DNA from: Turritopsis dohrnii
Lineage: Eukaryota; Cnidaria; Hydrozoa; Anthoathecata; Oceaniidae
DNA length: 64,000 nt
Assembly (NCBI GenBank): GCA_027922465.2
Contig: BQMF02000484.1
Coordinates: forward strand, 246,458-310,457
Reading direction: 5' to 3'
How positions within the stretch are numbered: the first letter of the stretch is position 1; every line of letters starts with the position of its first letter. Positions 11,040-23,314 of this stretch are shown here, in pieces. The notes under the pieces are model-generated. The model was not told the DNA's origin, ran no database searches, and saw only the letters and a program-made list of their open reading frames with translations. Made by a program: the position numbers and the translations under genes.

Positions 11040-13190
11040 TATTTATTCAGGATAAAAGATCAGTTTAAAAATGTACAATATTTGCATATACATAACAACT
11101 GTTTTCTGTTCTTGTCCTGAGAAAATAAAATAAATCTACATAATCTACATACATATATATACGTAAAAACTGTATTCAGTTCTTGTCCTGAGTAATGAAA
11201 ATAAAATTCGACACAACAAAATTGGAGTGTGTACGAAGTTTAGCAAAGTGTGGCATAACTTGACGAAGAATTTGAAGTGAAACGTAATGAAGTACAAAAA
11301 GCAAAGAGAGAAATAAATTGAATTAGATAATCAAAGTATTAACAAAGATTACTTTAAAATTCTCTATGGGATAAATCTGCGTTATTAAAAATATATGCTC
11401 CACCGAAATACCGAAAAACCTGTCTAGAAGCCTCAAGGTTTATCGATGGAAGTTTCAATAATCGCCTGTTGTGTCTTGTCCCTATTGAATGGTTAAGTAC
11501 ATTGAAAAGATTGCCGAATACTTTATGATGTGTTTCTTTCTTTAAAAACTGCTTGACCATGCCGAAAATCTGCTTCTCAATGATGGATTTTGTTTTGTTC
11601 ACAGATTCGACACCGATGATTCTTGCTGTTGACGCTCTAAAGAATCCATCTTAGAGGTTAGAGTGCAGTTAAACGAAGTCTTGACGGTAGAACTGCATGT
11701 AAGCAATGGAAGGATCATTAAATCATAGATTGATTGCGCAGCTTTAACAGTTAGATGTTTTCGTACACTATGAAACAGACGGAAATGAGCAGATGCCTTT
11801 TTGTAGGATCGATCAAAATTATCGGAAAGAGTAAGATGCTGGTCCAACATGCTTCCAAGATAACAGTACTGGGTGACACAGTTCACAACAGTGTTATTGT
11901 GAACTATCATTAACTGATGACCATAACGAGACATTCTTTTGCATGTGCCAAGAAGCAACACCTCAGTTTTTCCCTTCTTAAAGTTTAAGAGGAGTTCATT
12001 CTCTTCACAATATTTGGCGATGGCTTTTAAATCATCATTCACTGCTGATTCGATGATATTTATAGATTTCCCTCCGAAGAATATGACGGTGTCATCTGCA
12101 TATTGAATAACACTGGAATTTCGGACACAATCCTTCAAATCATTGAAAAACACAATATAAAGCAATGGCCCAAGGATCGAACCTTGAGGTACACCTGTCG
12201 TTATGGACTTTTTCGTCGATAAATGATTATTAATCTCGAGATAATTGCGTTCGGTTGAATAGATAATCAGTGAACCAAGACAGTTCAGCCCCGGATACAC
12301 CGTGCAACAAAAGTTTTTCCAATATAATACTGTGACCCATAGTGTCAAAAGCTTTTGACAAATCGATGAAAAGGCATCCTACAAGGAGACCATTTTCGAA
12401 GTCTTTTCAAATAGAATCACATAGTAGAGTAGCAGCCAGTTTAGTTGAACGACGTTTCCTAAAGCCAAATTGACACTCATTAAGTAAGTTATTACTCTCC
12501 AGAAATCATATAATTGATTGTGAACAGTTCTTTCAAGCAACGGAAGGATCGAAATTGACCGGTAATTTTCAACATTGTCAGGGTTTCCTGATTTGAAAAC
12601 AGGGTTGATCTTTGCTGATTTCCATATGGTAGGAACATTACTAGTGTGTAGTGACAAATTAATTATGTGAGTAATTGGAGCAGCAATCACCTCAGTGCAA
12701 TCCTTTAGCATATTAGGTGGGAGTGAATCAATACCGGTTGCTTTATTTCGTTTGAGATGGTTTAAATATTTCAGGACATATCCAGGGGTAATGTATGAAA
12801 ATTTGAAAATACACCTGGCTCACAATGGCTTTTTTCGACAAAAATGCCAAACATAGTCTCTGAGTGGAAAGTTAATTGACTTCATTTTCTGAACAATGTT
12901 TGGAAAATATTCTGAAAAGCACTAGACACGAGTTGATGTTGGTGTCGTTCCTGATGGTGAATGTCTTGATTTGGTAGGAAAGATCGATTTGATGGTACTC
13001 CAGAACTTTTTAGGGTTAATGCTTTCTTCTTTATTTAGAATATTTCGATAGTAGGTTGATTTGGCTTGCCGGATAATGTTATTACATTTATTTTGTTGAC
13101 GTTTGTAATCAGCCCAGATATCTTTAGACTTTTTACCTCTGGCTTTATGGAGAAGCTTGTCACGTAAGTACACATTGTGTTATCCGGATT
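11020..13190 (-). mobile_element. Non-LTR retrotransposon (LINE), 5'-truncated, inside HECT gene
   Basis: On the minus strand: a linker with KFWSTIKSIFPTKS (13173-12922), the reverse transcriptase start (HTSNVPTIWKSAKINPVFKS, ENYRSISILPLLE; 12711-12379), then SITTGVPQGSILGPLL and the catalytic YADDTVIFF box (12348-11599), and a C-terminal domain to about 11354. The endonuclease is missing, as in the usual 5' truncation of LINEs. Several frame breaks (near 12930-12720, 12400 and 11600) make it inactive. The 3' end is marked by a TAA-type simple repeat at about 11010-11035. It is inserted opposite in direction to the surrounding HECT gene. Confidence 0.8.
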
Positions 13191-14317
13191 TCAGTCCAAT
13201 AATACATCCCAGGTAGCAGCAGTAAAATGTTCACAGCTAAATATAAGAGAGAACTTGGGAACCATTTCTCAAAAGTGGATCTATTTGTGTGCCTAACATC
13301 AACGATTTTGAGGAGAAATTTAGCTGATGGTGATAGCGATGACAATGGAAACCATAATTTTGTCTCTTCCATTACATATAAAACATTATCTGAAACTTCT
13401 TGGAATGTCACAACAAGGCCAGATGAAGTTCCAAGTGCAAGCAATGATATCAATTATCATGAAACAACTGCAGAACAGGATAATGATGGGAGTATGGATG
13501 ATTCTTGTGAACTACCACCATTATATCCAGAGTTAGGTTTTTCACAGCTTGACAACACTATGGGAGCATCATATTGCCCTATATGCAACAAAAAATCTGA
13601 AATTGAGATCGAATCACATATTGAACTCTGTATAGCAAATAGCCAAACAGCATTTATCGCATTACAAAAATCAATTGCTGACGAGCTGGAAGTCAATGTC
13701 AGTCAACAGTATTACCACAACATTGATGATGATGAAATCCTGCCAGCAAAGATAAAATCATTGCCTGAGGAACGTTCCAGTTTTTTAGACTTAATAAAAC
13801 TAGAAATAGCTAATTCTTTTATATTATCTACAGAAGATCACATTAACATAAATATACGTAGAGGTTTCGAATTATCAGATTTTTTAAGTTTTTCAGTGAA
13901 CCATGGAATAAAAAAAGATTGGTAATGAAATTAAAATATCATATTTGGGTGAAGCTGGTGCTGACACAGGTGGCGTGTCACAAGAATTTTATACAGGTAC
14001 TATGATGATCCAAAAAGTTTTCTGCAAGTTCTCTGTACCTTATTGATATTTTTTTCAAATTGTGTTACAGAAGCCTTCAAACCTTCGAAGCCTTGGAAAT
14101 GAAGCATATGGTTTAGAGCCAGCTTTTGCTTTAGTTAGCGTCACAGATGGTACTTGATATGGTGTTGGTCATCTACTTGTTGCAAGTCTTGTTCATCATG
14201 GACCTGGATCAGGTTTTCTGGCTCCTTGGGTTTACCATTTTATTGCTGGTGGGGTTGATGCAATAAATTTACCCTCAGATGGAAATGTCCGTGAAGTTTG
14301 TGAATATTGTCTAAGGA

Positions 14318-14486
14318 TAGTTGTCTAGCTGAGGGGTTTCTGTCATTACAGCTTCCGTAGCCCAAATGGGGGCTTTAAATGCTCTAGGACCTCCTTTGCA
14401 GGACCCTCATTGATAGCAGTACCTTAAGGAACTGAAGAGGCTATCCTGGGTAAACAGTTGTAAAATAAAAATAAATAAATAAATGA
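14318..14486 (+). mobile_element. SINE-like or LINE-tail insertion with AAAT tail
   Basis: Directly after the HECT exon end (CEYCLR) the sequence changes to a GC-richer 140-base stretch that ends in AAAATAAAAATAAATAAATA, typical of a retroposed 3' tail. There is no coding frame and no recognisable A/B promoter boxes were confirmed, so a short LINE 3' end is equally possible. Confidence 0.4.
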
Positions 14487-15833
14487 GAGCGTATGTATAT
14501 AATTTCATTCCTTTTTATTTACATTTATTTCTTCAGATTTTTTTATGAACATCATAAACATAGCACAATATATATGCCTGATGTAAGTGTGACATAAATA
14601 AGTCATTGAATTATTTCATTTATTTACTTACTAGTATCCTGGGTAACATTTTGAAGCAATTTAAGTTAGACCACAGAAGGCCTTAGTAAAATAAATTGTA
14701 ACGAATGCGGTATGACCGTAAAATGCAATGAAATCTATCACTCTCTAAAATAAATGTGTTGCACACTCACGCGGAATGGTAGAGAGCGATTTTTACTCTC
14801 ATGATTTTCTCTTAGTTACAAAAAGAAGCCTTTTCAGATAAAGAAACACAAAACATATTGAATACTAATGTTGTGTTCAGGCAATGGAAGCAATGGGGTA
14901 CCAAGGGAACCCAGCATCTGTAAAATTTGAAGAAAAGGACACTATTTTGTGGTATGTGCAAAAAAACATTCAATCTCTGTAACAGTATTTTGCCATTTTC
15001 GGAAAAACCGTTCGGATTTCTGATTGTTTGTTTATTCAGAATAGTTAATGACAGACCCAAAAATCTATGTAAAATGTAATACAAAAAGGCCACTTTCAAT
15101 ATCAATTCATAAAAATAATAAGCTTTTTATACCTTTGAAATACTTTAAGAAGTTATTTTAGCCATTTTATATTTAAAACCTCCCAATTCAATTATCTTTA
15201 AAATTTCTTTAAAACGTCAGTAAAATATGCACACCAAACACGTGAATCGTTCTCAAACCATTTGGTTTATGTTTTGAGGAAATTGTAAAATTAGAAGAAG
15301 CTTTGAAGAAGAATTTTAAGACGTTATCTACTATTGCAAATCGAAATTGTTCACCAATATCTTGCACATATTTATACTTTCAGTATGTATGTATGTTTGG
15401 GTCAATTCATTCACTATATAAATTACAACTCAGGCATAACAGCTCAAGCTAGCTCTTTTCTCGTTTAAAAAACTATGATAGTTCACACTTTACCAATAAA
15501 ATTGGATCGATTTAGATTTACCGGTAAATTTACCGATAAAACTATTGATCAATTTGCTTACTGGTAATTACCGATGATATAATTAGTTGAACGGTATAAT
15601 GAAAATTTTACAGGTAAAAATATCAATACTACATCTTAAAAGGTAAAAATATCGGTATACTTTACCGGTATTTATTTATTCTTATTTATTTATTTGAAAA
15701 TATTTACACTGGATAAAAACTTCAGTATTAAAATACTGCTATCAATATTTGTCCAGTTGGATAAAAATAAAATAAATAAATTAGAAATTTGTTAATAAAA
15801 AATCAGTAAAAACCATTTAAATATATATTATTA
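14487..15833. other. No supported gene; partial Helitron-like end and TTACCGGTAA-rich stretch
   Basis: Around 14726-14760 a short stretch (ATCACTCTCTAAAATAAATG) resembles the Helitron 5' region found at 18.0, 21.1 and 36.4 kb. At 15515-15670 the words TTACCGGTAA and TTACCGATAA recur in both orientations. No gene was recognised. Confidence 0.35.
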
Positions 15834-18046
15834 CTAGCCGCCCAGGCGGCGTCGCTCGCCACCCATGTTCAGTATGCGTTGTGTCGCAGAATTTAACTCA
15901 AGTAAAAGTTTCTTTTCAGGCATTAATATTTTAATTCATTTCTTACATTCAGAAGATTTAAAACAGAAACAAATAGCAATATGGCTCAAAATATATATCT
16001 ATATGCAGAAGAGAAGTAAAAAACTTTTGTGTAAAAAAATGGCAATATATAACCGTTTACCCAGACATACAAAACCAAATATTGAATAACATTACAAAAT
16101 ATGAATTGAAAACAAATCGATACCTTCCAACTGTGTTTCTTTCGTGCGGAAGTTACATTATACAGCAACCATTAATGAATTTTTGAAATGATATATAGTC
16201 TGTTCTTCCCAAAACCATCAACGTCATGAATAAAACCATGAGTTTCATTTCTTTATGCTTTTTTATCATTACCTAAAAAATTAATACTTGAATACCGAAA
16301 TACCGCAATACCGAAAACCTAATCATGCTATAGGAATATTGAAATAAACAACAACAAAAAAGAGGAAGAAGAAAAATGAAATTCAACTACGCATTTATCC
16401 TAAAAACAAAAATTTACCCAGAAGATAAAAAGTCACAAATAAAATCATAATGCCAATCTTATATATATACCCAGGTACGTTAACGATTACCATAACACAA
16501 AATAATGCATAAACATTTCATTGAATAGTAATAACTAATGAACTTCTTAAATACATAATCAATTCTTCTCTTAACTAACCCTCCCAACATCATAATTTAA
16601 CCCACCATATGCTTCATTTCTATTCAGAGGAAAATATTCAAAAAACATATACAAAAAACCTAATTGTAATATGACGAAATCAAAAGAAAAACAAAACAAA
16701 CTAAAAGAAACTTTGAAAACATATTTACCTTAAAAATAATTATTAAAAACACAAATGTAATGACAGAATTAGTATAGCTAAAGATATTCTAACATATGAA
16801 AACATTCACATATGTGGAGCCATTTTTTATTTCCAGTTCAAAGCTCCTCTCTGGAAAATTCAAAACACAACAGTAAACATCCCTCTTATCCTTTATTTAT
16901 CCACTAATACTAACTGTGTTTTAACTAAATAGATACTATTTTAACTTTACCTCTCAATGCCATTTCACATCAATAGTGATCATGATCTGTAGCCATTATC
17001 AAACACTTCTAAACTCTTTACTTTCTATATATTTCATACCTGTAAACAAATTAATAACACTGGATTAACTTTCCAGCATACTTTCCTATTGTAAACATAC
17101 ACTTTCTATTTGTTTTCTACTGCAATTTCACTACTATTTTTATACAGTGAAAGACATAAAAATGCTTTCTTCGTAACTTCATAACTGTTGAGCCATTTTG
17201 AAATAAAATTAAAAAGGAACAGCAATTTTGCTACCAAAGCAAATCAGTAACCTGCATCTTTATGATTTGATCGTTTTAACTCTGTTCTTACTCTCTTTTA
17301 ACGCTGTATTTATTAAATCCATTTGACTCATGTATATTATATATTACTTTATATCTTTTCCAAACAATTTCCCACCGAAAAGATGTAAAATCATTTTCAC
17401 CAATGTAAATAAATAAAACAATCATCCTTTCTGCAGCCATTCTTCAACTTCATCTACACTTCTTCTTTACTGCTGCACTCCCATAACTATTTGATAACTA
17501 TAAAAAGAAATACGTAAAATCAGCACGACTTTCTTCCACTCGTTGTGCGTTTGGTTTTCATCTGAAAAAACCTATATATAAAAAAAAAAGAAACATCTGT
17601 TCAAAAACTCACCTACGCATGTGTGCTACCTGCTAACTAATCACTTACACACATGCTGCTGCCTGTTCTTTTATTAATCTAAAATACAATAACAGTAAAA
17701 GTTTAACAATAAACAGTTTCATAATAACAATACCTTCGTATGTATACAAACCTGTGTTGCTTCGTGAAAACAACTGCGATAATGAAAATCGGTTATTAAC
17801 GAACTTATTTTTTGGAAATCGTCAACCAATCAAATTGGCGAAAAAATAATTTCTTGCGTTTTGATTGGTTTAAAAATTTAGAAGTCACACTTAGATTACG
17901 TAACATTAAAAAAAGTGTCTGTCACATCTGCGTGGTTTTACGATGAAAAGGAAAAAAATAAGAAGGATTTGACCGTGAGAGAAAAACCAAATATATCACT
18001 CTCTAAAATAAAAGTGGTATGCACAACGCGGATTATTATAATAAGA
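15834..18046 (-). mobile_element. Non-autonomous Helitron (2.2 kb)
   Basis: On the minus strand the 5' end is A/TCTTATTATAATAATCC (T at 18046) and the 3' end is the hairpin GCCGCC-TG-GGCGGC running into CTAG (15837-15834) followed by T. These are the Helitron hallmarks: 5' TC, 3' hairpin plus CTRR, insertion between A and T. The 5' region matches the 8.8-kb Helitron at 36435 and the copy at 21062. No Rep-helicase frame is present, so mobility would need a relative. It lies inside the candidate HECT-integrase transposon. Confidence 0.85.
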
Positions 18047-18099
18047 TAATACACTAGAATTGATAGGAGGATTGGCAAAAGTCGTGACGAATAAATGAA

Positions 18100-19000
18100 T
18101 TTTCACATTAGATGAAAAAACTATCAATAGACTCAATATATTCATCATAATTTTGTAATTTTCTGATCAATAGCGGAAGATCGTTATAAAATTTCGCTCC
18201 AGTATAATTAAAGGGCTTTCTTGCTACTTTTAATTTCACCGTTGGTAACTTCAACAAGAATCCATTGTTTCGAGTTTTCATCCCATGATTACTGAGTTCG
18301 AAGTACGTTTTGAAATTTTCGCATACATTTTTATCTATGCACCTGCGGACTAATTTACAGGCATTTTTTCTTCATCTGATTATGAATATTGGTTTGAATT
18401 TCATATGACACAATATTTCTCGCACGGTTTTCAATACTTTCGAGTTTACATAATCGTGCAGCGGTGTAACACAGATCGATTGTGCTACTGTATGTCAATA
18501 AAGGGATAATCATAGATTTGTACACTGCTGCTGCTGCTTCCACATTTAGGTAGGGTCTTATCTTTTCCAGCAAGCGTAAACGACCCGAGGCTTTCTTGTA
18601 ACTTTTCTCAAAGTTGGTATTAAGAGTTAAAGTATTATCGATTGTGTTGCCAAGATACTTGTACTCAGTAACATTATTTATCACAGAACCACGATATCTA
18701 ATTTCAAAGTCACTAACTCTCGATAGACGGCTTGCTGTACCGAATAACATGGTCTCAGATTTCCCTCTTTTTAAATTTATCAGCAGTTCCTTTTCATCAA
18801 GGTAGTTTGCAACCGCAACGAGGTCTTCTATCAAACTATTTTTTATAACAACATGATCTTTAGTCTGTAACCACATAGTCTGTAGTTTTTGGGTTCATCA
18901 TAAGTTCCAGATTTGTGTGTGGGCGTGATTCTTGCCGATTTCCATATGTACTGAATTTTACCAGACGATATCGATAGATTTATAATGTGTGAAAAAAAAT
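18100..19000 (-). pseudogene. LINE reverse-transcriptase fragment
   Basis: The minus strand encodes YIWKSARITPTHKSGTYDEP near 18975-18900, then jumps to the region after the catalytic box (LINLKRGKSETMLFGTASRL, YKYLGNTIDNTLTLNTNFEK; 18876-18355) and a decayed C-terminal tail to about 18110. The whole catalytic centre between the two parts is deleted near 18880. It resembles the LINE at 11-13 kb in domain order but is clearly diverged. Confidence 0.75.
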
Positions 19001-19718
19001 GTGAGTAAAACAAAATGTACTTTTTTTCCCATGGGCGGTCACATATATTGAGAGTTATTGATATTGATTGTTATCGAGCGAAAATGATATTGTAGCTGCA
19101 AATGCTTGTTTATTCGAACGAATGAACCGGCCTTAACATTTTGTTGAAGAAAGTCCCATTTGTTGTTTTAGTTAAAGTTTCACTGTTGTCATTCTTTCCT
19201 GTTCTTGAATCCAATACACCTTATTGGAAACTTGGGTGTTGTGAGAAAGTAACCACCCAGTCGTAGAGTTAAGGAGGAATAAAATATTCTTAAGAGAGTT
19301 ATGGACAGCACAAAAATGGAATTTTCGAAGTTGAATTAATTAATTTTTTAGCGATGAGGATAAATCCTGAAGAAGTATTAATAGATATCAGTGTGATGTT
19401 AAAGAGTATTTCGTGTTGTGACCTTCATGCTTTCATAGCTTCCAAAATGAACAATGAAATTAAACGGTTTAAACTGAAAATTTCTTTGATATCTAATATG
19501 ACAAAGGACCAGAGCGAACAATCAAAATTTTTAATTATAATTGATTTAAAATGGTTTCGTACATGGTTCTTCCAATAGCCCATTCTACTGGGGGATATTC
19601 AAAAGTCTTTTCATCAATCACTACTTTACAAAAATCAAATATATGTTCATTTCTGAACCCATGTTCAAGTGAGGTAGCTTCTTCATGGAAGTTACCAGCA
19701 TTCCACAATCTTCATTGC

Positions 19719-20736
19719 CTAAGGTTTCCGGTTAGCAGTACAGCTCATCTGGAATCCCGTACACTTGACAATTTTTGACTTTCTGATGTGATGACTGTTC
19801 CATTCATCTTTAATGTTGTGTAAATCTTTTTGTAATTTTGAATAAATAAACCATACACAGTCCAAATGTAACGAGTTTCCTGGACTAAATTTGTCATCAT
19901 CTACAAGATCTTTAAAATAACCAATATCCGAATCTGTATAACCATGACGTTGATTTGACCACCAGTTTTCTATCTTTTGGTTTGCGATAGACTTACTATA
20001 ACGATGTGCTTTCTCATCACCATGAAAATAACTTTGAATGGTAGCAAGGGAACCGTTTTCTGTGCCGCAATCTGTTTGAGCAACCATCAGACAAACACCT
20101 AATTCGTCAACAGTTTTTTAGAAATAACTGGCAGGAATCTCAGGGTTGTTGTTTGATTTACAAACTTTCAGCCATAAAATTTTTCTGAAAACCCATCAAC
20201 GCAGAGGTGGATGGGCAGTCCATATGGCTTAAGTTTGTCATACCCATCAGTATGCCATGAAAAATTGGGACCATGGGAAGTATACACGCATCTTTTCAAT
20301 TTTCTTGATTTTCTAAGTTCTGTTCCTTCTGGATTGATCTCCTTTAGTAGTGCAATAACAGTATCTCTTGGTACAGTCAGGTTATAACAAGTATGAAGCT
20401 TGTTCCACATTCCCGGATAAAGTTGACATGAGGGTCCACGGATTTCATTTGACATCTGTTTGAGCTGTCCTTCTGCCATCACATCAAGGTTGTTTTTCCG
20501 TAATCCATAGTCTTTTAATCATCTTTTCAACATCCTCAAACTTATTTGAATATTATGTATATGCTTTAAAAATAAAATAATTGACTTGTATTGAAAACCA
20601 CTTCGAAAATAATATTCTATTATCTCCTTCTCACTTTAAAGGGTTAGTCCAACAACACATTTCTTGGTTCCACATCTTCTACAAAATGTTTGTTCATCTG
20701 AGAGGAATACACCACATTTGCAGCAAAACATAGTAC
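19719..20736 (-). pseudogene. Zinc-ribbon and DDE integrase-core gene, broken
   Basis: A small inward-reading stretch at 20720-20640 gives MFCCKCGVFL...FCRRCGTKKC, a zinc ribbon like that at 9256. Next, KDYGLRKNN leads into a frame from 20482 with RDTVIALLKEINPEG, SHGPNFSWHTDGYDKLKPYG and IHLCVDGF, containing the first catalytic Asp region of an integrase core. A stop and frameshift near 20168 are followed by a frame from 20087 with TDCGTENG (second Asp) and SIANQKIENWWSNQ (Glu). This matches an integrase-core family common in cnidarian and fish genomes, from my knowledge of such proteins. At least two frame breaks make it a pseudogene. Confidence 0.7.
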
Positions 20737-20890
20737 TTTATGACCACCACAATCTCTATGATCACCACAATCTCATAAGGTGTATAAAATAACGATTGAA
20801 TGGATATCGCATGTTTCAATTGTCAAAAGAAATCGCGACACCTGAAAATTGAAATTGTAACACCTCTAAAAAGAAATGTCAACACATACA

Positions 20891-21061
20891 TAAATATACA
20901 GTGAACAAAGGCTGGGAAGCCACACAAGTCACGCCAAAGCACACAAATGACAACTGATGATCATGCATGACAAGTACACAACATGGTTACCATTGTGACA
21001 TACATGTCACAACAAAGTACATTTTACAGACCAATATTGAACATGAATAAATTACAAAATA
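20891..21061. other. Spacer between decayed transposon and Helitron
   Basis: About 170 bases with no feature recognised, apart from repeated ACATGTCAC/GTGACAT words near 20994-21012. Confidence 0.3.
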
Positions 21062-23314
21062 TCTTATTATAATAATTCGCTTTGTGTGTCACACTTTTAT
21101 TTTAGAGAGTGATATATTTGTTTTTTTTTCACGGTCAAATCCTTCTTATTTTTTCCCTTTTCGTCGTAAAACCACGCCAAAGCGAGAGTGATTTTTTTTA
21201 TTTTTCGCGATTAGTATATGCTCCTCCGTTTTGTTATTTTTGGCTTGCGCAGTGGAAATCAGCGGAAAAACGTCTTTGGAGGAGTGCGAGCAATGCAATG
21301 TTAATCGTTCGAAATTTGTCAACGATCATTTCGTGAGCAAGAATTTTCGCGAAGAAGACGTGTTTCTTTTTGTATACGAATATTTTAATTTAAATTTGAT
21401 TGTTTTAGGCAGCAAATCGACGAAAGAACTGACGAAGAAACACAGGTTTGTATGCACGCAGGTATTGTTATTATTATAAAACGTTTTATTATCGTGTTTA
21501 TTGCTAAACTTTTACTCTTATTAATAAAACAACACGGGTAGCAAGTGAGTTAGTTATTTGTTTACAATGAAAAATCATATTTAGATATACAGAAAAGTGC
21601 AGTGAAGTTTTTAAAAATTGGCTGTGCAGAACGATAAGACTTTTATTGTTTTATTGTTTAATAAAAGAACAGGTTTTCAAATGTTTGTTTACGTTTTAGT
21701 TATCAAATATCGCTATACAGAAGAAAGTGCAGTGGAGAAATGCAGTTTCATGTTTATTTACACAGTAAGGAATGGTTTTGAATTTGAATTTGAATGAGTT
21801 TTGAAAAATTAATTGATTTAGCTTTGAGTGGATGTCTCAGTTATTCTGTCGTTTAGTATGTGTATATGCTGTTGGATGAAAAGGAAGCCAAGCGAAATTT
21901 GTTTTGGTAACGCGCGCTTTTATTACATTAAAAATGGTCCTACAGCTATGAATGTTTTTATTTCTCATGACGCTGTGGAAGTGGGGAATGTGTTATGCTG
22001 TCTGATTGTATCTATTGTATCTAATTTATATCGATGCTTGATGCTTTTGTCTGCCTGCCAAAAAGTACAAAATCTACTGGAAAATACAGAAAGTTTAGCA
22101 GTTTTTCCAAACGAAGAGAGCAGTTTTATGTATTTCACTTAAAAAAAATGGTAGCGAAAGTGTTTTATAAATACCTATGTATGTTTGTGCTGGAAAGTAA
22201 ATAAAGTATTAGTAATTTGTTTACAGGTATGAATATAGAAGTAAAGAGTTTAGAAGTGTTTGAAAATGTCTACAGAAGATGATCAATGCTGTTTAGTTTA
22301 CTAACATGTGAATTGGCAGTGAAAGGTATCCCATTTTGTTTGAAGTTCAGCTGGAGTTAAAATAGTAAAAATCTATTTAGTTATAACACAGTTGGTATGC
22401 TGGATAAATAAGAATAAAGGGTTGTTTAACTGTTGCGAATTAGCCAAAGGAGATTTTAACTCAGATTAAAAATGTGGTTGTTTTCAATTTTTTATAAACT
22501 CTTTAGATATATAAATTCTGTCATCACGTTTGTGTTTTTAATTATTATTCATAAGGTAGATGTGAAGTTCATTAGTTATTACTGTGCAATGAAATGTTTA
22601 TGCATTATTTTGTGTTATGGTAATCGTTTACGTACCTGGGTATATATATAAGTTTGGCATTATGATTTTATTTGTGACTTTTTATCTTCTGGGTAAATTT
22701 TTGTTTTAAGGATAAATGCGTAGTTGAATTTCACTTTTTGTTGTTGTTGTTTATTTCAATATTCTTATAGCATGATTAGGTTTTCGGTATTACAATTCAA
22801 GTATTAATTTTTTAGGTAATAATAAAAAAAGCAAAGAAATGAAACTCATGGTTTTAATCATGACGTTGATGGTTTTGGGAAGAACAGACTATATATCATT
22901 TCAAAAATTCATTAATGGTTGCTGTATAATGTAACTTCCGCACGAAAGAAACACAGTTGGAAGGTATCAATTTGTTTTCAATTCACATTTTGTAATGGTA
23001 TTCAATGTTTGGTTTCGTATGTCTGGGTAAACAGTTCTGTGTTATATATTGCCATTATTTTTAGATTAAAGTTACTTCTCTTCTGCGTATAAATATATTA
23101 TTCTGAGCCATGTTGCTATTTGTTTCTGTTTTTAATCTTCTGAATGTAATAACAAATTAATGCCTGAAAAGAAACTTTTACACGAGTTAAATTCTGTGAC
23201 ACAACGCATACAGAACATGGATGGCGAGTGACGCCTACGTACCACAGGAATGGCAGATTTGACCTAATGTTTTCAAAGTTAAGTTCGGTAAAAAGTTTTT
23301 ACCCGGGATACTAG
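21062..23314 (+). mobile_element. Non-autonomous Helitron with an exchanged 3' end (2.25 kb)
   Basis: The 5' end A/TCTTATTATAATAATTCG at 21062 and the next 200 bases match the ends at 18046 and 36435. The relative's 3' sequence is reached at about 23215-23240 (GGATGGCGAGTGACGCC), but the GC hairpin is lost there. The sequence continues for about 75 bases to a different terminator, GGTAAAAAGTTTTTACC followed by CGGGATACTAG (23288-23314). This looks like read-through of the original terminator with use of a new one. No Rep-helicase frame is present. Confidence 0.75.

Larger units (their letters stand above)
9256..14330 (+). pseudogene. Zinc-ribbon / UBZ / HECT-domain E3 ligase-like gene, broken and interrupted
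   Basis: The first coding piece (9256-9460) starts with an ATG and has a zinc ribbon, FCSLCGAAV...YCFKCSHKL, then a basic coil. A second piece near 9470-9660 (TVLKNADAKAVLNAGITKLS) follows after frame breaks. After a LINE insertion, 13227-13922 encodes an acidic stretch and a CPIC...HIELC finger resembling UBZ ubiquitin-binding fingers. It then reaches RRGFELSDFLSFSVNHGI, shifts frame at an A-run (13912) and continues as KISYLGEAGADTGGVSQEFY, the start of a HECT domain. An exon at 14071 continues HECT (LEPAFALVSVTDG, one TGA, then GFLAPWVYHFIAGG). The catalytic Cys end is not found. HECT proteins transfer ubiquitin to substrates; here the gene is dead. Confidence 0.65.
9103..20890. mobile_element. 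Candidate HECT-ligase + integrase DNA transposon, decayed (about 11.8 kb)
   Basis: At the left, four copies of a GAGGTGTC(A/G)(C)NATTTC word lie at about 9117-9200. At the right, three variants of the same word lie at 20831-20890 in inverted orientation. Immediately inside each end is a small zinc-ribbon coding stretch reading inward: 9256 (+) and 20720 (-). The left gene continues as a UBZ/HECT pseudogene and the right one as a DDE integrase pseudogene, so the two are convergent. Between them lie unrelated insertions: a LINE, a SINE-like piece, a Helitron and a LINE fragment. The two ends could instead belong to two separate partial elements. No target duplication was identified. Confidence 0.45.

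Noticed and set aside
13327..13696. Other frames over the UBZ region
   Set aside because: Shadows of the HECT-gene exon with the CPIC...HIELC finger.
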